NCBI RefSeq assembly: GCF_017308975.1
Contig: NZ_JADWPD010000012.1
Coordinates: forward strand, 51,496 to 115,495
Direction: 5' to 3'
DNA from: Amycolatopsis sp. MtRt-6
GTDB taxonomy: Bacteria; Actinomycetota; Actinomycetes; Mycobacteriales; Pseudonocardiaceae
Length of the DNA stretch: 64,000 nucleotides
Positions 16,401 to 22,936 of this stretch are shown in pieces (position 1 is the first letter of the stretch; each line of letters begins with the position of its first letter). The notes beneath the pieces were generated by a model. The model was not told the origin of the DNA. It did not search any database and worked only from the letters and a program-made list of their open reading frames with translations. Both the position numbers and the translations under genes were made by a program.

Positions 16401-17977
16401 GAGCTGTCCCCGCCCCGAGCGGGCGAGGGAGTGGTGTCGCCGCCGTGCGGCGGCGTGCTGTCGGCACCCCGGGTGGGCGAAGGGCTGCCATCGCCGGCGT
16501 GCGACGGTGTGCTGTCCGCACCCCGGGTGGGTGAGGGCGTGCTGTCCGCACCCCGGGTGGGCGAAGGGCTGCCATCGCCGGCGTGCGACGGCGTGCTGTC
16601 CGCACCTCGGGCAGGTGAGGGGCTGGTGTCGCCGCCGTGCGGGGTGCTGTCCGCGCCCCGAACAGGTGAGCTGTCCCCACTTCGGCCAGGTGAGGGACCG
16701 GTGTGCGGCGTGCTGTCGGCACCCCGCGCGGGCGAGGGGCTGCCATCGCCGGCATGCGACGCGGTGCCGTCCCCACCACGAGCAGGCGAGGGAGTGCCGT
16801 CACCCCCACGCGACGGCGAACCATCCCCACCTCGGCCCGGCGAGCCATCCCCACCGCGGGAAGGCGAGCCGTCCCCCGAGCGCGCCGTCGACGGGCTCCC
16901 GTCCGGCGACCCGTCCCGCCCCGCCGACGAACTGTCACCCGCGTGCGACGGCGCACCGTCCTCACCGTGCGCCGACTCTCGGCCCGAGCTCCGGCGCGAG
17001 CCGGGGTCGGAACTCGGCGAATCCCCGTCCGCGCGGCCGGGATCGCCCGAGTCGCCGGAAGAGCCATCCGGCGATTCCCCGTCCCCGTGGGCGCGCGCAC
17101 GAACCCCGCCGCCCTCCTTCGGGATCTTCCGGACGAACCCGCCCTCCTTGACCTTCAGCCCGTCGAGCCCGCTGACCTTGCCCAGCACCTTCCCGAAGAC
17201 CTTCGCGATCTTCTCGAACAGATCCACCAGCTTCGACAGCAGCGGCGACACTTGCCGGATCGTGTCGGTCAGCTTCTTGAGCAGCTCGCCGATCTTCTTG
17301 CCCCACTTGGCGATCGCCGCCGACGCCTGGGCCACCACCACCGGTGTGCCGAAGCCGAGGCTGAACACCGTCTCCATCACCCAGGCGATCAGCTTGCCGA
17401 CCAGGTCCGCGATCAGCTGCCGCACCGTCTCGCGGACGAACGACACGACCTGGCCCATGATCATCGTGACCGTGCTGATCGCACCCGCCACCGTCGCCGC
17501 GCCCGACAGCGCGTCCGAGTGTTCCGCCGCGAACTTGCGGTACGCGTCCGCGCCCGCGCCGGTCCAGCCCGTCGTGCCGTTCTTGACCGCGTTGTCGAAG
17601 TCCGTCTTGCGCTCGCCCAGCGCCTTCGAGACGTTGCCCCAGGTGTCCGCATAGGACTGGATCACCGGCGGGTTGCCCGCCAGCGAATCCAGCATGTCCT
17701 TCAACGGCTGGATGTGCTCCATCAGGAACGACGCCACCGACGACATCAGGTACCCGAACGGGTCGATCGCCGCGCCGGCGACCTCGCCCGCCAGCGACAG
17801 CATCCCGAGGCCGCCGGAAACCCAGTCGCCGTCCTTGATGCCGTTGAACGCGTCCATCGACGACTCGGCGATGCCGATGCCGCCGGCCCAGCCGTAGTCG
17901 CCGTTGCCCGCCGTGAACGCGCCCGGCCCGTCCGGATCCTGCTTCGCCTGCGCGACGAGCGGGTTCCCCTCCGGCAT
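13490..17977 (-). CDS. WXG-type polymorphic toxin with C-terminal nuclease domain
   Basis: A 1495-residue protein from the ATG coupled to the espC-like stop (TGATG). Residues 1-290 are alpha-helical with a WXG motif (Trp138-Thr-Gly140) and hydrophobic helices. Residues about 295-750 are a Ser/Pro/Asp/Gly repeat linker. Residues about 800-920 hold a domain with VRLIGCDAGSNDFAHRL and DTEVLAPSKPAW, resembling toxin-associated caspase-like segments. Repeats of the RYxVxDxxGxxRGTxHTDxxG kind follow. The last 110 residues carry GGHIAGNQFRGPGELVNMM (His1396) and match Endonuclease_NS_2, the DNase type of YeeF toxins. It is probably exported by a type VII system; no core secretion gene is in the window. 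Confidence 0.85.
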   Translation of the reverse strand: MPEGNPLVAQAKQDPDGPGAFTAGNGDYGWAGGIGIAESSMDAFNGIKDGDWVSGGLGMLSLAGEVAGAAIDPFGYLMSSVASFLMEHIQPLKDMLDSLAGNPPVIQSYADTWGNVSKALGERKTDFDNAVKNGTTGWTGAGADAYRKFAAEHSDALSGAATVAGAISTVTMIMGQVVSFVRETVRQLIADLVGKLIAWVMETVFSLGFGTPVVVAQASAAIAKWGKKIGELLKKLTDTIRQVSPLLSKLVDLFEKIAKVFGKVLGKVSGLDGLKVKEGGFVRKIPKEGGGVRARAHGDGESPDGSSGDSGDPGRADGDSPSSDPGSRRSSGRESAHGEDGAPSHAGDSSSAGRDGSPDGSPSTARSGDGSPSRGGDGSPGRGGDGSPSRGGDGTPSPARGGDGTASHAGDGSPSPARGADSTPHTGPSPGRSGDSSPVRGADSTPHGGDTSPSPARGADSTPSHAGDGSPSPTRGADSTPSPTRGADSTPSHAGDGSPSPTRGADSTPPHGGDTTPSPARGGDSSPSRGGDGAPAPAHSGSSPAARTDGSDTPSSAAPPRAEGTSASGTAPAAPRTSAGAGDAVPSPRGGGDGIPPQGGGQPAMGGMPPGGGALGGGGLGGNASPRTGGGAGWTGTPGTPGAHVDAPGRPRTGGDLPAGRPRTPDAPEPAPAARGFGPGTHGPDTRPGGPTPARPSPHGPDARPGGPHGPDNSTPVRTDTRPGGPDNGAPSHPGPHGTDTRPGGPHSPDNGTPGPHDNNPHNNGPGPHDPDLPHHTDPLAPDEVNARHAESTPAGSSYHAGDPDMGDLPHRVQPDPDGRYTVDVHVTPDGHARIGNRLYTPEEFADVLRRNGDYDGRPVRLIGCDAGSNDFAHRLSRELDTEVLAPSKPAWTDSHGRVFSSGYEIGPDGKLRPRIPPDGEWSVHRPDGSTHAAGDGGFAPDTRHHDPRDVDAGSSRHRGDDDTRQRQQPGAGQDPDAVPEDRNPLSRQQERELTDPQHQAEVRRNPQHGTDFTPTGGDSVPVGPGSTHPDAPRPPRAGERFPGDQPLQPNRSYQVVDADGTPRGTYHTDGTGRVTHIDASHPNVPPRIPTGQADPAFKPNPDYRPNPDVTHPHPDTTYRVEVDGHHQTFHTDADGVPHPSVQYHRPDFEGPTVEIGRDHPDAPGPRQSFAEGGPYEPHRRYDVTDSNGVHRGTFHTDADGHVRWAEVESGRIARTNPDWRAIENLPGNPEVHLRQRIDPDAEVPHGVADPERFRGAQQHDVKLPSGKSFLDSHPDLEPNSRYVVHSDYREGNRRIDQVRSVYWTDEHGNVAVVETFRPHHPDLNNPAPNMVYDVDGGRFTYQTGPEVDGGPAQTVHGHSHQPELAPSEELLRRDGTSQGESGRLGAGMGLYDGGHIAGNQFRGPGELVNMMSQWRPQNQGWPKQAGPDHWYAFESDLAEHLRKGGKIDGIDVFPMRHDGDLVPHTIQVRWVEVDAAGNRSVHMRSFPNTPAGAS
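15730..17098 (-). repeat. Low-complexity coding repeats in the toxin linker
   Basis: This stretch codes for the Ser/Pro/Gly/Asp-rich linker. Between about 16380 and 16830 a unit encoding RGADSTPSHAGDGSPSPT-like peptides recurs, with nearly identical DNA blocks such as GTGCTGTCCGCACCCCGGGT. The repeats are in frame and are expected to change in number by slippage or recombination. Confidence 0.8.
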
Positions 17978-18285
17978 CACGCGCCGCCCGCGGACTTGTT
18001 CAGGTCGTCGGCGACGCCCGTCTCGTACCGGCGGTAGGCCGCCGCGGCCTCGCGCACCTTGCCCGACACCGCCGTCATCGCCTGCACGGCGTCCTTGAGC
18101 GCGTCGATCCCGTACTGCTCCACCGGGTCCAGCAGCATCCGGAACGGCTGGCAGAGGATGCCGTACGCGTCGGTCGGCATGCTCACCTGGTTCGCCGCGT
18201 CGACGGCCTGCTGCAGCCCGTCACCGATGGCGTCGAGCCGCTTCGCGTGCGCCGTGAGGTCGGTGCTGAGTTCCACGTCTGCCAC
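17977..18285 (-). CDS. EspC-like type VII secretion protein
   Basis: A 102-residue, mostly helical protein of the EspC/ESX secretion-associated type: ADVELSTDLTAHAKRLDAIGDGL, a central MPTDAYGILCQPF segment and a C-terminal helix with VREAAAAYRRYE. Proteins of this kind pair with larger WXG effectors for secretion. The GTG start follows GAGGGG at short spacing. Its stop overlaps the start of the large toxin gene, so the two are translated together, as expected for secretion partners. It lies 10 bp after the YbaB-like stop. Confidence 0.82.
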   Translation of the reverse strand: MADVELSTDLTAHAKRLDAIGDGLQQAVDAANQVSMPTDAYGILCQPFRMLLDPVEQYGIDALKDAVQAMTAVSGKVREAAAAYRRYETGVADDLNKSAGGA

Positions 18286-18295
18286 GGTTTCCCCC

Positions 18296-18838
18296 TCAGG
18301 ACAGGATCGATCCGCCGAAGTCGTCGTCATCGTCGTCGGCCGGGCGGCGGCGACGCGGCTGTTGCTGAGCAGGCGGCGGGGTGCGCGGCGCAGCAGGCGG
18401 CTCCTCGGCGTCCTCCGGCAGGAACCGGCGGACGCGGTCGGGCTCCGGGAACGCCGGCTCGGCCTCGGGCGGCGGCGCCGGGAAGGTGCTCTGCGCCTCG
18501 CGGACGATCTCCGCCGCGGCCTGGTCGCCCGTGCCGGTGGTCTCGGCCATGGCCTGCTGCAGCAACTCCGGGATCCGCGCCTGCGCCCGCTGCACCAGGT
18601 GCATCACCTGCGCCGACACCTCGGCCATCCGCTTCCCGGCCGCGGTTTCGGCGATGACGAGGTCCTTCAGCAGCCCGCGCGAATCGATCGTCACCTGGAC
18701 CGTGCCGTCCTTGGACCGCTCGGTGACCGTCTGGCCCTGCATGCGATCGGCCAGCGCCTGGTACCGGGCGGCGTTCTCCTCGAGCCGCTTGGTCCAGTTG
18801 TCGATCATCGCGTCGCTGGCGTCGATGCTGTCCGGCAT
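18296..18838 (-). CDS. YbaB/EbfC-like protein, first gene of the toxin operon
   Basis: A 180-residue protein. The first 110 residues fit the YbaB/EbfC nucleoid-protein family: a long helix (NWTKRLEENAARYQALADRM), a beta strand pair (TVQVTIDSRGLLKDLVI) and a second helix. The C-terminal 60 residues are Pro-rich and end in an acidic run (ADDDDDDFGGS). In Actinobacteria such proteins often open type VII effector operons next to EspC- and WXG-type genes. GGAGGG stands just upstream of the ATG. It may be a chaperone or a DNA-binding regulator of the operon; its role is not established. Confidence 0.82.
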   Translation of the reverse strand: MPDSIDASDAMIDNWTKRLEENAARYQALADRMQGQTVTERSKDGTVQVTIDSRGLLKDLVIAETAAGKRMAEVSAQVMHLVQRAQARIPELLQQAMAETTGTGDQAAAEIVREAQSTFPAPPPEAEPAFPEPDRVRRFLPEDAEEPPAAPRTPPPAQQQPRRRRPADDDDDDFGGSILS

Positions 18839-18868
18839 CACGGCCCTCCTCTTGAGCTTCTCCACACT

Positions 18869-18894
18869 GACGGATCCGGGCCGCCCGCGGTTCC
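18869..18894 (-). promoter_or_regulatory. Candidate ECF-sigma promoter of the toxin operon
   Basis: On the minus strand GGAACC (18894-18889) is followed after 16 nt by CGTC (18872-18869), the pattern of many actinobacterial ECF sigma promoters. It would start a transcript about 25 nt before the YbaB-like gene. This is a pattern match only. Confidence 0.3.
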
Positions 18895-18908
18895 CGAAAC
18901 ACGCAGAA

Positions 18909-18946
18909 AGCCACCATAGGGGACCCGGAGGTCTCCTACGGTGGCT
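18909..18946 (-). terminator. Hairpin terminator after hpd
   Basis: AGCCACC-ATAGG-GGACC pairs with GGTC-TCCTAC-GGTGGCT around a CGGA loop, 17 positions with two mismatches. It lies about 55 nt after the hpd stop and before the toxin operon promoter, so it separates the two transcripts. Confidence 0.65.
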
Positions 18947-19000
18947 CTCCCGCGCTATCTGTCAGAGGTTGCCGCGGCTGTGTCTGATGGCGCCTCGGCG

Positions 19001-20200
19001 TTAAAGATTGCCTCGGCGCTCCTGTTCCCGCTCGATCGCCTCGAACAGCGCCTTGAAGTTGCCCTTCCCGAAGCCCAGCGAGCCGTGCCGCTCGATCAGC
19101 TCGTAGAACACGGTCGGCCGGTCGCCGATCGGCTTGGTGAAGATCTGCAGCAGGTAGCCGTCCTCGTCGCGGTCGACCAGGATGCTGTGCTCCTTGAGCA
19201 CCTCGATCGGCACGCGGACGTTGCCGATCCGGGCACGCAGCTCCGGGTCGTCGTAGTAGGAGTCCGGCGTGTCGAGGAACTCGACGCCGGCGGCGCGCAT
19301 CGCCGTCACCGTGGCGATGATGTCGTTGGTGGCCAGCGCGATGTGCTGGCAGCCGGCGCCGTCGTAGAACTCGAGGTACTCGTCGATCTGCGACTTCTTC
19401 TTCGCGACGGCGGGCTCGTTGAGCGGGAACTTGACGCGGTGGTTGCCGTTCGAGACGACCTTGCTCATCAGCGCCGAGTACTCGGTCGCGATGTCGTCGC
19501 CGACGAACTCCGCCATGTTCACGAAGCCCATGACGCGGTGGTACCAGTCGACCCAGTAGTCCATCTTGCCGAGCTCGACGTTGCCGACGCAGTGGTCGAC
19601 GGCCTGGAACAGCCGCTTCGGCGCGCCTTCGGGCCGCTTGATCGCGCTCTCGCGCGGCTCGTAGCCGGGCAGGTACACGCCGGTGTAGCGCGACCGGTCG
19701 ACCAGCGAGTGGCGGGTCTCGCCGTAGGTCGCGATGGCGGCGACGCGCACGGTGCCGTGCTCGTCGGAGACGTCGTGCGGCTCTTCGAGGATCGTCGCGC
19801 CCTGCGCGCGGGCGTGCTCGACGCACTTGTCGACGTCGGTGGTCTCGAGCGCCAGGTCGATGACGCCGTCGCCGTGCTTGCGGTGGTGGTCGAGCAGCGG
19901 CGAGTCCGGCTTGACGCCGCCGGTGATGACGAACCGGGCCGAGCCGGACTTCAGCACGTAGGACTTGCGGTCGTAGTTCCCGGTTTCGGGACCGGAGTAC
20001 GCGACGAGCTGCATCCCGAACGCGATCTGGTAGTACCAGGCGGTCTGGGTGGCGTTGCCGGCGATGAACACCACCGCGTCCATGGCCTTGACCGGGAACG
20101 GGTCGGTCGAGGCGTCGTGGTCGACGAGCCCGACCAGCTGACGCAGCTGGTCATAGCTGACGTCGTCGAGGGCACCCTGGGGTTCGGCAGTCTGGGTCAT
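19001..20200 (-). CDS. hpd: 4-Hydroxyphenylpyruvate dioxygenase
   Basis: A 399-residue non-haem Fe(II) enzyme that turns 4-hydroxyphenylpyruvate into homogentisate in tyrosine breakdown. The iron ligands sit in VDHCVGNVE (His), CQHIALATND (His) and VFYELIERHGSLGFGKGNFKALFE (Glu), all intact. The last motif is the diagnostic C-terminal one. The length is normal for bacterial HPPD. The gene is divergent from an Lrp/AsnC regulator, and the 121-bp intergenic region has repeated GGACAA sites. It is a separate transcript from the toxin operon that follows it. Confidence 0.96.
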   Translation of the reverse strand: MTQTAEPQGALDDVSYDQLRQLVGLVDHDASTDPFPVKAMDAVVFIAGNATQTAWYYQIAFGMQLVAYSGPETGNYDRKSYVLKSGSARFVITGGVKPDSPLLDHHRKHGDGVIDLALETTDVDKCVEHARAQGATILEEPHDVSDEHGTVRVAAIATYGETRHSLVDRSRYTGVYLPGYEPRESAIKRPEGAPKRLFQAVDHCVGNVELGKMDYWVDWYHRVMGFVNMAEFVGDDIATEYSALMSKVVSNGNHRVKFPLNEPAVAKKKSQIDEYLEFYDGAGCQHIALATNDIIATVTAMRAAGVEFLDTPDSYYDDPELRARIGNVRVPIEVLKEHSILVDRDEDGYLLQIFTKPIGDRPTVFYELIERHGSLGFGKGNFKALFEAIEREQERRGNL

Positions 20201-20252
20201 ACCCGAAGGATCTGCCCTGTCTGGCAAGATGTGCAATGGAGACAGTTTTTGC

Positions 20253-20305
20253 TGGACAATCTGCCTAGTGATCATCGGACAACGGCGGTCATCATGGACA
20301 ACTTG
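20253..20305. promoter_or_regulatory. Three GGACAA sites between hpd and the Lrp regulator
   Basis: TGGACAATCTG (20253), CGGACAACGGC (20276) and TGGACAACTTG (20295) share the core GGACAA and are spaced 23 and 19 bp apart, about two helical turns each. Lrp/AsnC proteins bind as multimers to such phased sites, so these may be sites for the divergent regulator on its own promoter and on hpd. Confidence 0.4.
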
Positions 20306-20321
20306 CGCAGGGAAGAGAGCA

Positions 20322-20795
20322 ATGCCGGAGAACCTCGACGCACTGGACGCGCGGCTGCTGCTGTTGCTCACCGACTCACCGCGCCTCGGGGTGCTGGAGT
20401 GCGCCCGCCGGCTCGGGGTGGCGCGCGGGACGGTCCAGGCCCGCCTGGACCGCCTGACCGAGCGCGGCATCCTCGGCGGCTTCCCGCCGGAGCTGGACCT
20501 GGCGGCGATGGGCTACGGCCTGACGGCGTTCGCGGTGCTGGAGATCGCGCAGGGCCGCCGCGCGGAGGTGGCGGAGGCCCTGGCGGCGATCGACGAGGTG
20601 TGCGAGGTCCACGCGACGACGGGCCAGGGCGACCTGTTCGTCCGCATGGTGGCCCGGGGCAACGACGACCTGCAGCGGGTGATCGACGAGGTCGTCGGCG
20701 TCCCGGACGTGCTGCGGACGTCGACGTCGATCGCGTTGTCGACGCCGGTGCCGCCGCGGGTCCGCCCCCTGCTGGAGCGGACCGCGCGGGGCTGA
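20322..20795 (+). CDS. Lrp/AsnC-family transcriptional regulator
   Basis: A 157-residue protein with the family layout: an N-terminal helix-turn-helix (LDALDARLLLLLTDSP, then ECARRLGVARGTVQARLDRL) and a C-terminal ligand-sensing alpha/beta domain (AFAVLEIAQGR, EVCEVHATTGQGDLFVRMVA). GGAAGAGAG stands upstream of the ATG. It is divergent from hpd and probably controls it in response to an aromatic amino acid or keto acid, a common arrangement in Actinobacteria; the ligand is inferred only from this context. Confidence 0.9.
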   Translation: MPENLDALDARLLLLLTDSPRLGVLECARRLGVARGTVQARLDRLTERGILGGFPPELDLAAMGYGLTAFAVLEIAQGRRAEVAEALAAIDEVCEVHATTGQGDLFVRMVARGNDDLQRVIDEVVGVPDVLRTSTSIALSTPVPPRVRPLLERTARG

Positions 20796-20799
20796 GGCC

Positions 20800-21612
20800 T
20801 CAGTCTTCGTCGACCACCTGGGCCAGGTACCGCTTGGCCGACCGCTGGACGACCTCGGACCCGTCGGAACGCACGATCGCGTCCCACCAAGCGCCGTAGA
20901 CCGCCTCGAACCGGTAGCCGGCCAGCAGCTCCGCCGCGCGGCGGACGACGTGCGGGCGTTCCGGGATCAGGTTCGGGTAGCTGTACATGAAGCCCACGTG
21001 CGTCCGGTCCGGGATCACCTGCACGATGTCGCCCGACAGCAGGGCTCCGCGGCCCTCCTCGCCGTCCGGCCAGTGCAGCACCGTGCCGCCCGCGAAGTGC
21101 ACTCCCAGGTTGATCAGCCGCAGGTCGTCGGCGACGTCCAGCGTCGTGCCGGACCACAGCTTCACCGCCGGGTCGGGACGGCCGATCCACTGCTGATCCG
21201 CTTCGTGGATGTACACCGGCACGTCGAACGCGCGCGCCCACTCCACCATCGTCGTGTAGTAGTGCGGGTGGCTGATCGCGATGCCGGTGATGCCGCCCAG
21301 GTCGCGGACCTGCGCCACCAGCGCGTCGTCCAGGTACGCCGCGCAGTCCCACAGGAAGTTCCCCGAGCGCGCCCGCACCAGCAGCGCGCGCTGGCCGATC
21401 GCGAACCCCGGGTTCGAGCCGATCCCGGTGATGCCGGGGCCCTGCTCCTCGATCCGCGGTGTGTAGGTCCCGCTCGAGCGGAGCGCGGAAAGGTTCGTCC
21501 ACTGCTGCCCCGACCGCGGGACGTACTGGCGTTCGTCCTCGCAGATCGGGCAGTTCTCACGGGCCGCGGCGTACTGCATGCCGCAGGCCTGGCACATCGG
21601 TTCGGTGCTCAC
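20800..21612 (-). CDS. MBL-fold hydrolase with N-terminal zinc-ribbon-like motif
   Basis: A 270-residue protein. The N-terminus has CQACG and CPIC, a possible zinc ribbon. The body is a metallo-beta-lactamase fold with the metal motif HPHYYTTM (His-x-His, but with no clear Asp-His after it), GGTVLHWP and LLSGDIVQV. The typical HxHxDH motif is thus altered, so metal binding or activity may differ. GTG start after GGAGG. It lies downstream of greA in the same direction across a hairpin that covers its ribosome binding site. The stop faces the regulator gene across 4 bp. The substrate is unknown. Confidence 0.8.
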   Translation of the reverse strand: MSTEPMCQACGMQYAAARENCPICEDERQYVPRSGQQWTNLSALRSSGTYTPRIEEQGPGITGIGSNPGFAIGQRALLVRARSGNFLWDCAAYLDDALVAQVRDLGGITGIAISHPHYYTTMVEWARAFDVPVYIHEADQQWIGRPDPAVKLWSGTTLDVADDLRLINLGVHFAGGTVLHWPDGEEGRGALLSGDIVQVIPDRTHVGFMYSYPNLIPERPHVVRRAAELLAGYRFEAVYGAWWDAIVRSDGSEVVQRSAKRYLAQVVDED

Positions 21613-21616
21613 GGCG

Positions 21617-21650
21617 GTGTCCTCCCAGAATGTGGATCCTGGGAGGACAC
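21617..21650 (-). terminator. Hairpin between greA and the MBL gene, covering its RBS
   Basis: A perfect 12-bp stem (GTGTCCTCCCAG and its complement) with a 10-nt loop. On the minus strand the 3' arm contains GGGAGGAC, the Shine-Dalgarno of the MBL gene. It may end most greA transcripts and hold back translation of the next gene in read-through RNA. Confidence 0.6.
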
Positions 21651-21660
21651 GCTAACCGGA

Positions 21661-22155
21661 CTATTTGGCGTCGGTGTACGGAACCGCCTTGACGAGCGTC
21701 ACCTTCTGGACCTTGCCGTTGGGCAGCTCGTACTCGCGGGACTCGCCCTCCTTGGCGCCGAGCAGGGCCTTGCCCAGCGGCGACTCCGGGGAGTACACGT
21801 CGAGTTCGCCCTCGGCGCCTTCTTCGCGGGTGGCGAGCAGGAACTTCTCGTCCTCGTCGTCACCCTCGTAGCGCACGGTGAGCACCTTGCCGGGGCCGGC
21901 GGTGCCGTCGTTCGCGGGCGCCTCGCCGACCTTGGCCGAGCGCAGCAGCTCCTGCAGGTGCCGGATGCGCGCTTCGGCCTGGCCCTGCTCCTCGCGAGCC
22001 GCGTGGTAACCCCCGTTTTCCTTGAGGTCACCCTCCTCGCGGCTGTCGTTGATGCGCGCGGCGATGACCGGCCGATTCTCGATCATTTCGTCGAGCTCGT
22101 GCTTGAGCCGGTCGTAGGCATCCTGGGTGAGCCAGGTCACCTTGGTGTCGCTCAC
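21661..22155 (-). CDS. greA: Transcription elongation factor GreA
   Basis: A 164-residue protein that rescues backtracked RNA polymerase by stimulating transcript cleavage. The N-terminal coiled coil has the acidic tip (NDSREEGDLKENGGYHAAREEQG), followed by the FKBP-like C-terminal domain (SPLGKALLGAKEGE). GAGGAG abuts the first possible ATG, so the GTG at 22155, 9 nt away, is the better start and gives MSDTKVTWLTQ. The position matches Rv1080c. The hairpin after the gene probably limits read-through. Confidence 0.96.
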   Translation of the reverse strand: MSDTKVTWLTQDAYDRLKHELDEMIENRPVIAARINDSREEGDLKENGGYHAAREEQGQAEARIRHLQELLRSAKVGEAPANDGTAGPGKVLTVRYEGDDEDEKFLLATREEGAEGELDVYSPESPLGKALLGAKEGESREYELPNGKVQKVTLVKAVPYTDAK

Positions 22156-22241
22156 GGTCACCATCTCCTCGTCGGGCCTGCCAGGCTTGCGTGTTCAAGC
22201 CGGCCCACGCGGGCGTCGGTCCCGCGTGGCTGAGATAAAGG

Positions 22242-22267
22242 AAAAACACGGCCCGTCGCGGGCCGTG
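22242..22267 (-). terminator. Rho-independent terminator of the DUF4307 gene
   Basis: A perfect 9-bp stem (CACGGCCCG with CGGGCCGTG, TCG loop) followed on the minus strand by TTTTT. It is one of the few canonical T-run terminators in the window. A second hairpin (22205-22229) follows it in the greA leader. Confidence 0.8.
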
Positions 22268-22358
22268 CTGAGGGGTCAGAGTATCACGGCGCGAGAGGTC
22301 GACGCCCGTTATTTCCCCGCGCCCCGGGCGTTGGGCGCGCGGTTCACCCCGTTGGCCG

Positions 22359-22802
22359 CTATGGGGTTGACAGGTAGCGTGGTATGTCGTACGAGCAGCC
22401 GAAGACGTCGGCGGTCACCGGTTCGCCGATGCTCTTGATCGTCGTGGTCATCCTGCTGTACTTCACGCCGGCGGGGATCAGGAGCTCTTTGCGGCCGCTC
22501 TCGGCGCCGGTCCTGTCGCGGACGCGGACGACGCACACGCCCGGCCGATTGTCGTCGTCCCGCGTCACGTTGATGGTGATTTCCATCGCGTTGCCCGGCT
22601 TTTCGCTGAACGCGATCCGCTCGGCGTCGATCGGCGCCGAGCCGAGGTTGACGTAGGCGACCCACGCGATCAGGCCGCTGACCAGCAGGGCGACGGCCAG
22701 GAAGAGCCAGCGCCGCCAGCGCCGGGACGTCTTCGCGCGCCCAGTGCCGTACCGGCCTTCGGGCAGCACGGGGGCTGCCGTTTCCGCCGGTCCGCCTGCC
22801 AA
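22359..22802 (-). CDS. DUF4307 membrane protein
   Basis: A 147-residue protein with one transmembrane helix (near residues 33-52) after an Arg-rich cytoplasmic segment and an outward-facing beta-rich domain of about 90 residues with two cysteines (VCVV and FGCSYD). It matches the Rv1081c/DUF4307 family, conserved between greA and mca in mycolata and relatives. The start is TTG with AGGAGG 6 nt upstream. It is divergent from mca. The function is unknown; the fixed linkage to mca suggests envelope or redox biology. Confidence 0.88.
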   Translation of the reverse strand: MAGGPAETAAPVLPEGRYGTGRAKTSRRWRRWLFLAVALLVSGLIAWVAYVNLGSAPIDAERIAFSEKPGNAMEITINVTRDDDNRPGVCVVRVRDRTGAESGRKELLIPAGVKYSRMTTTIKSIGEPVTADVFGCSYDIPRYLSTP

Positions 22803-22936
22803 CCCGGGCCTCCTGCTCGTTCTTGTCGTACCCGTCTGGACAATGGTGACGCGGGTACGTCACGAGTATCCGCCCGCTGGGTGGGCGGCCCGCAGGTGGG
22901 TCGCGGAATAAGGGCAGAAGGGGAGTCGTTCGGAGC

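Noticed and set aside
12065..16534. Very long plus-strand open frame opposite the toxin genes
   Set aside because: It is an antisense shadow: Arg/Val/Gly-rich, no ribosome binding site, and opposite well-supported genes with recognisable domains.
16380..16830. Regular repeats that could look like a CRISPR array
   Set aside because: The units are in frame inside a coding linker, with no unique spacers and no cas genes nearby.
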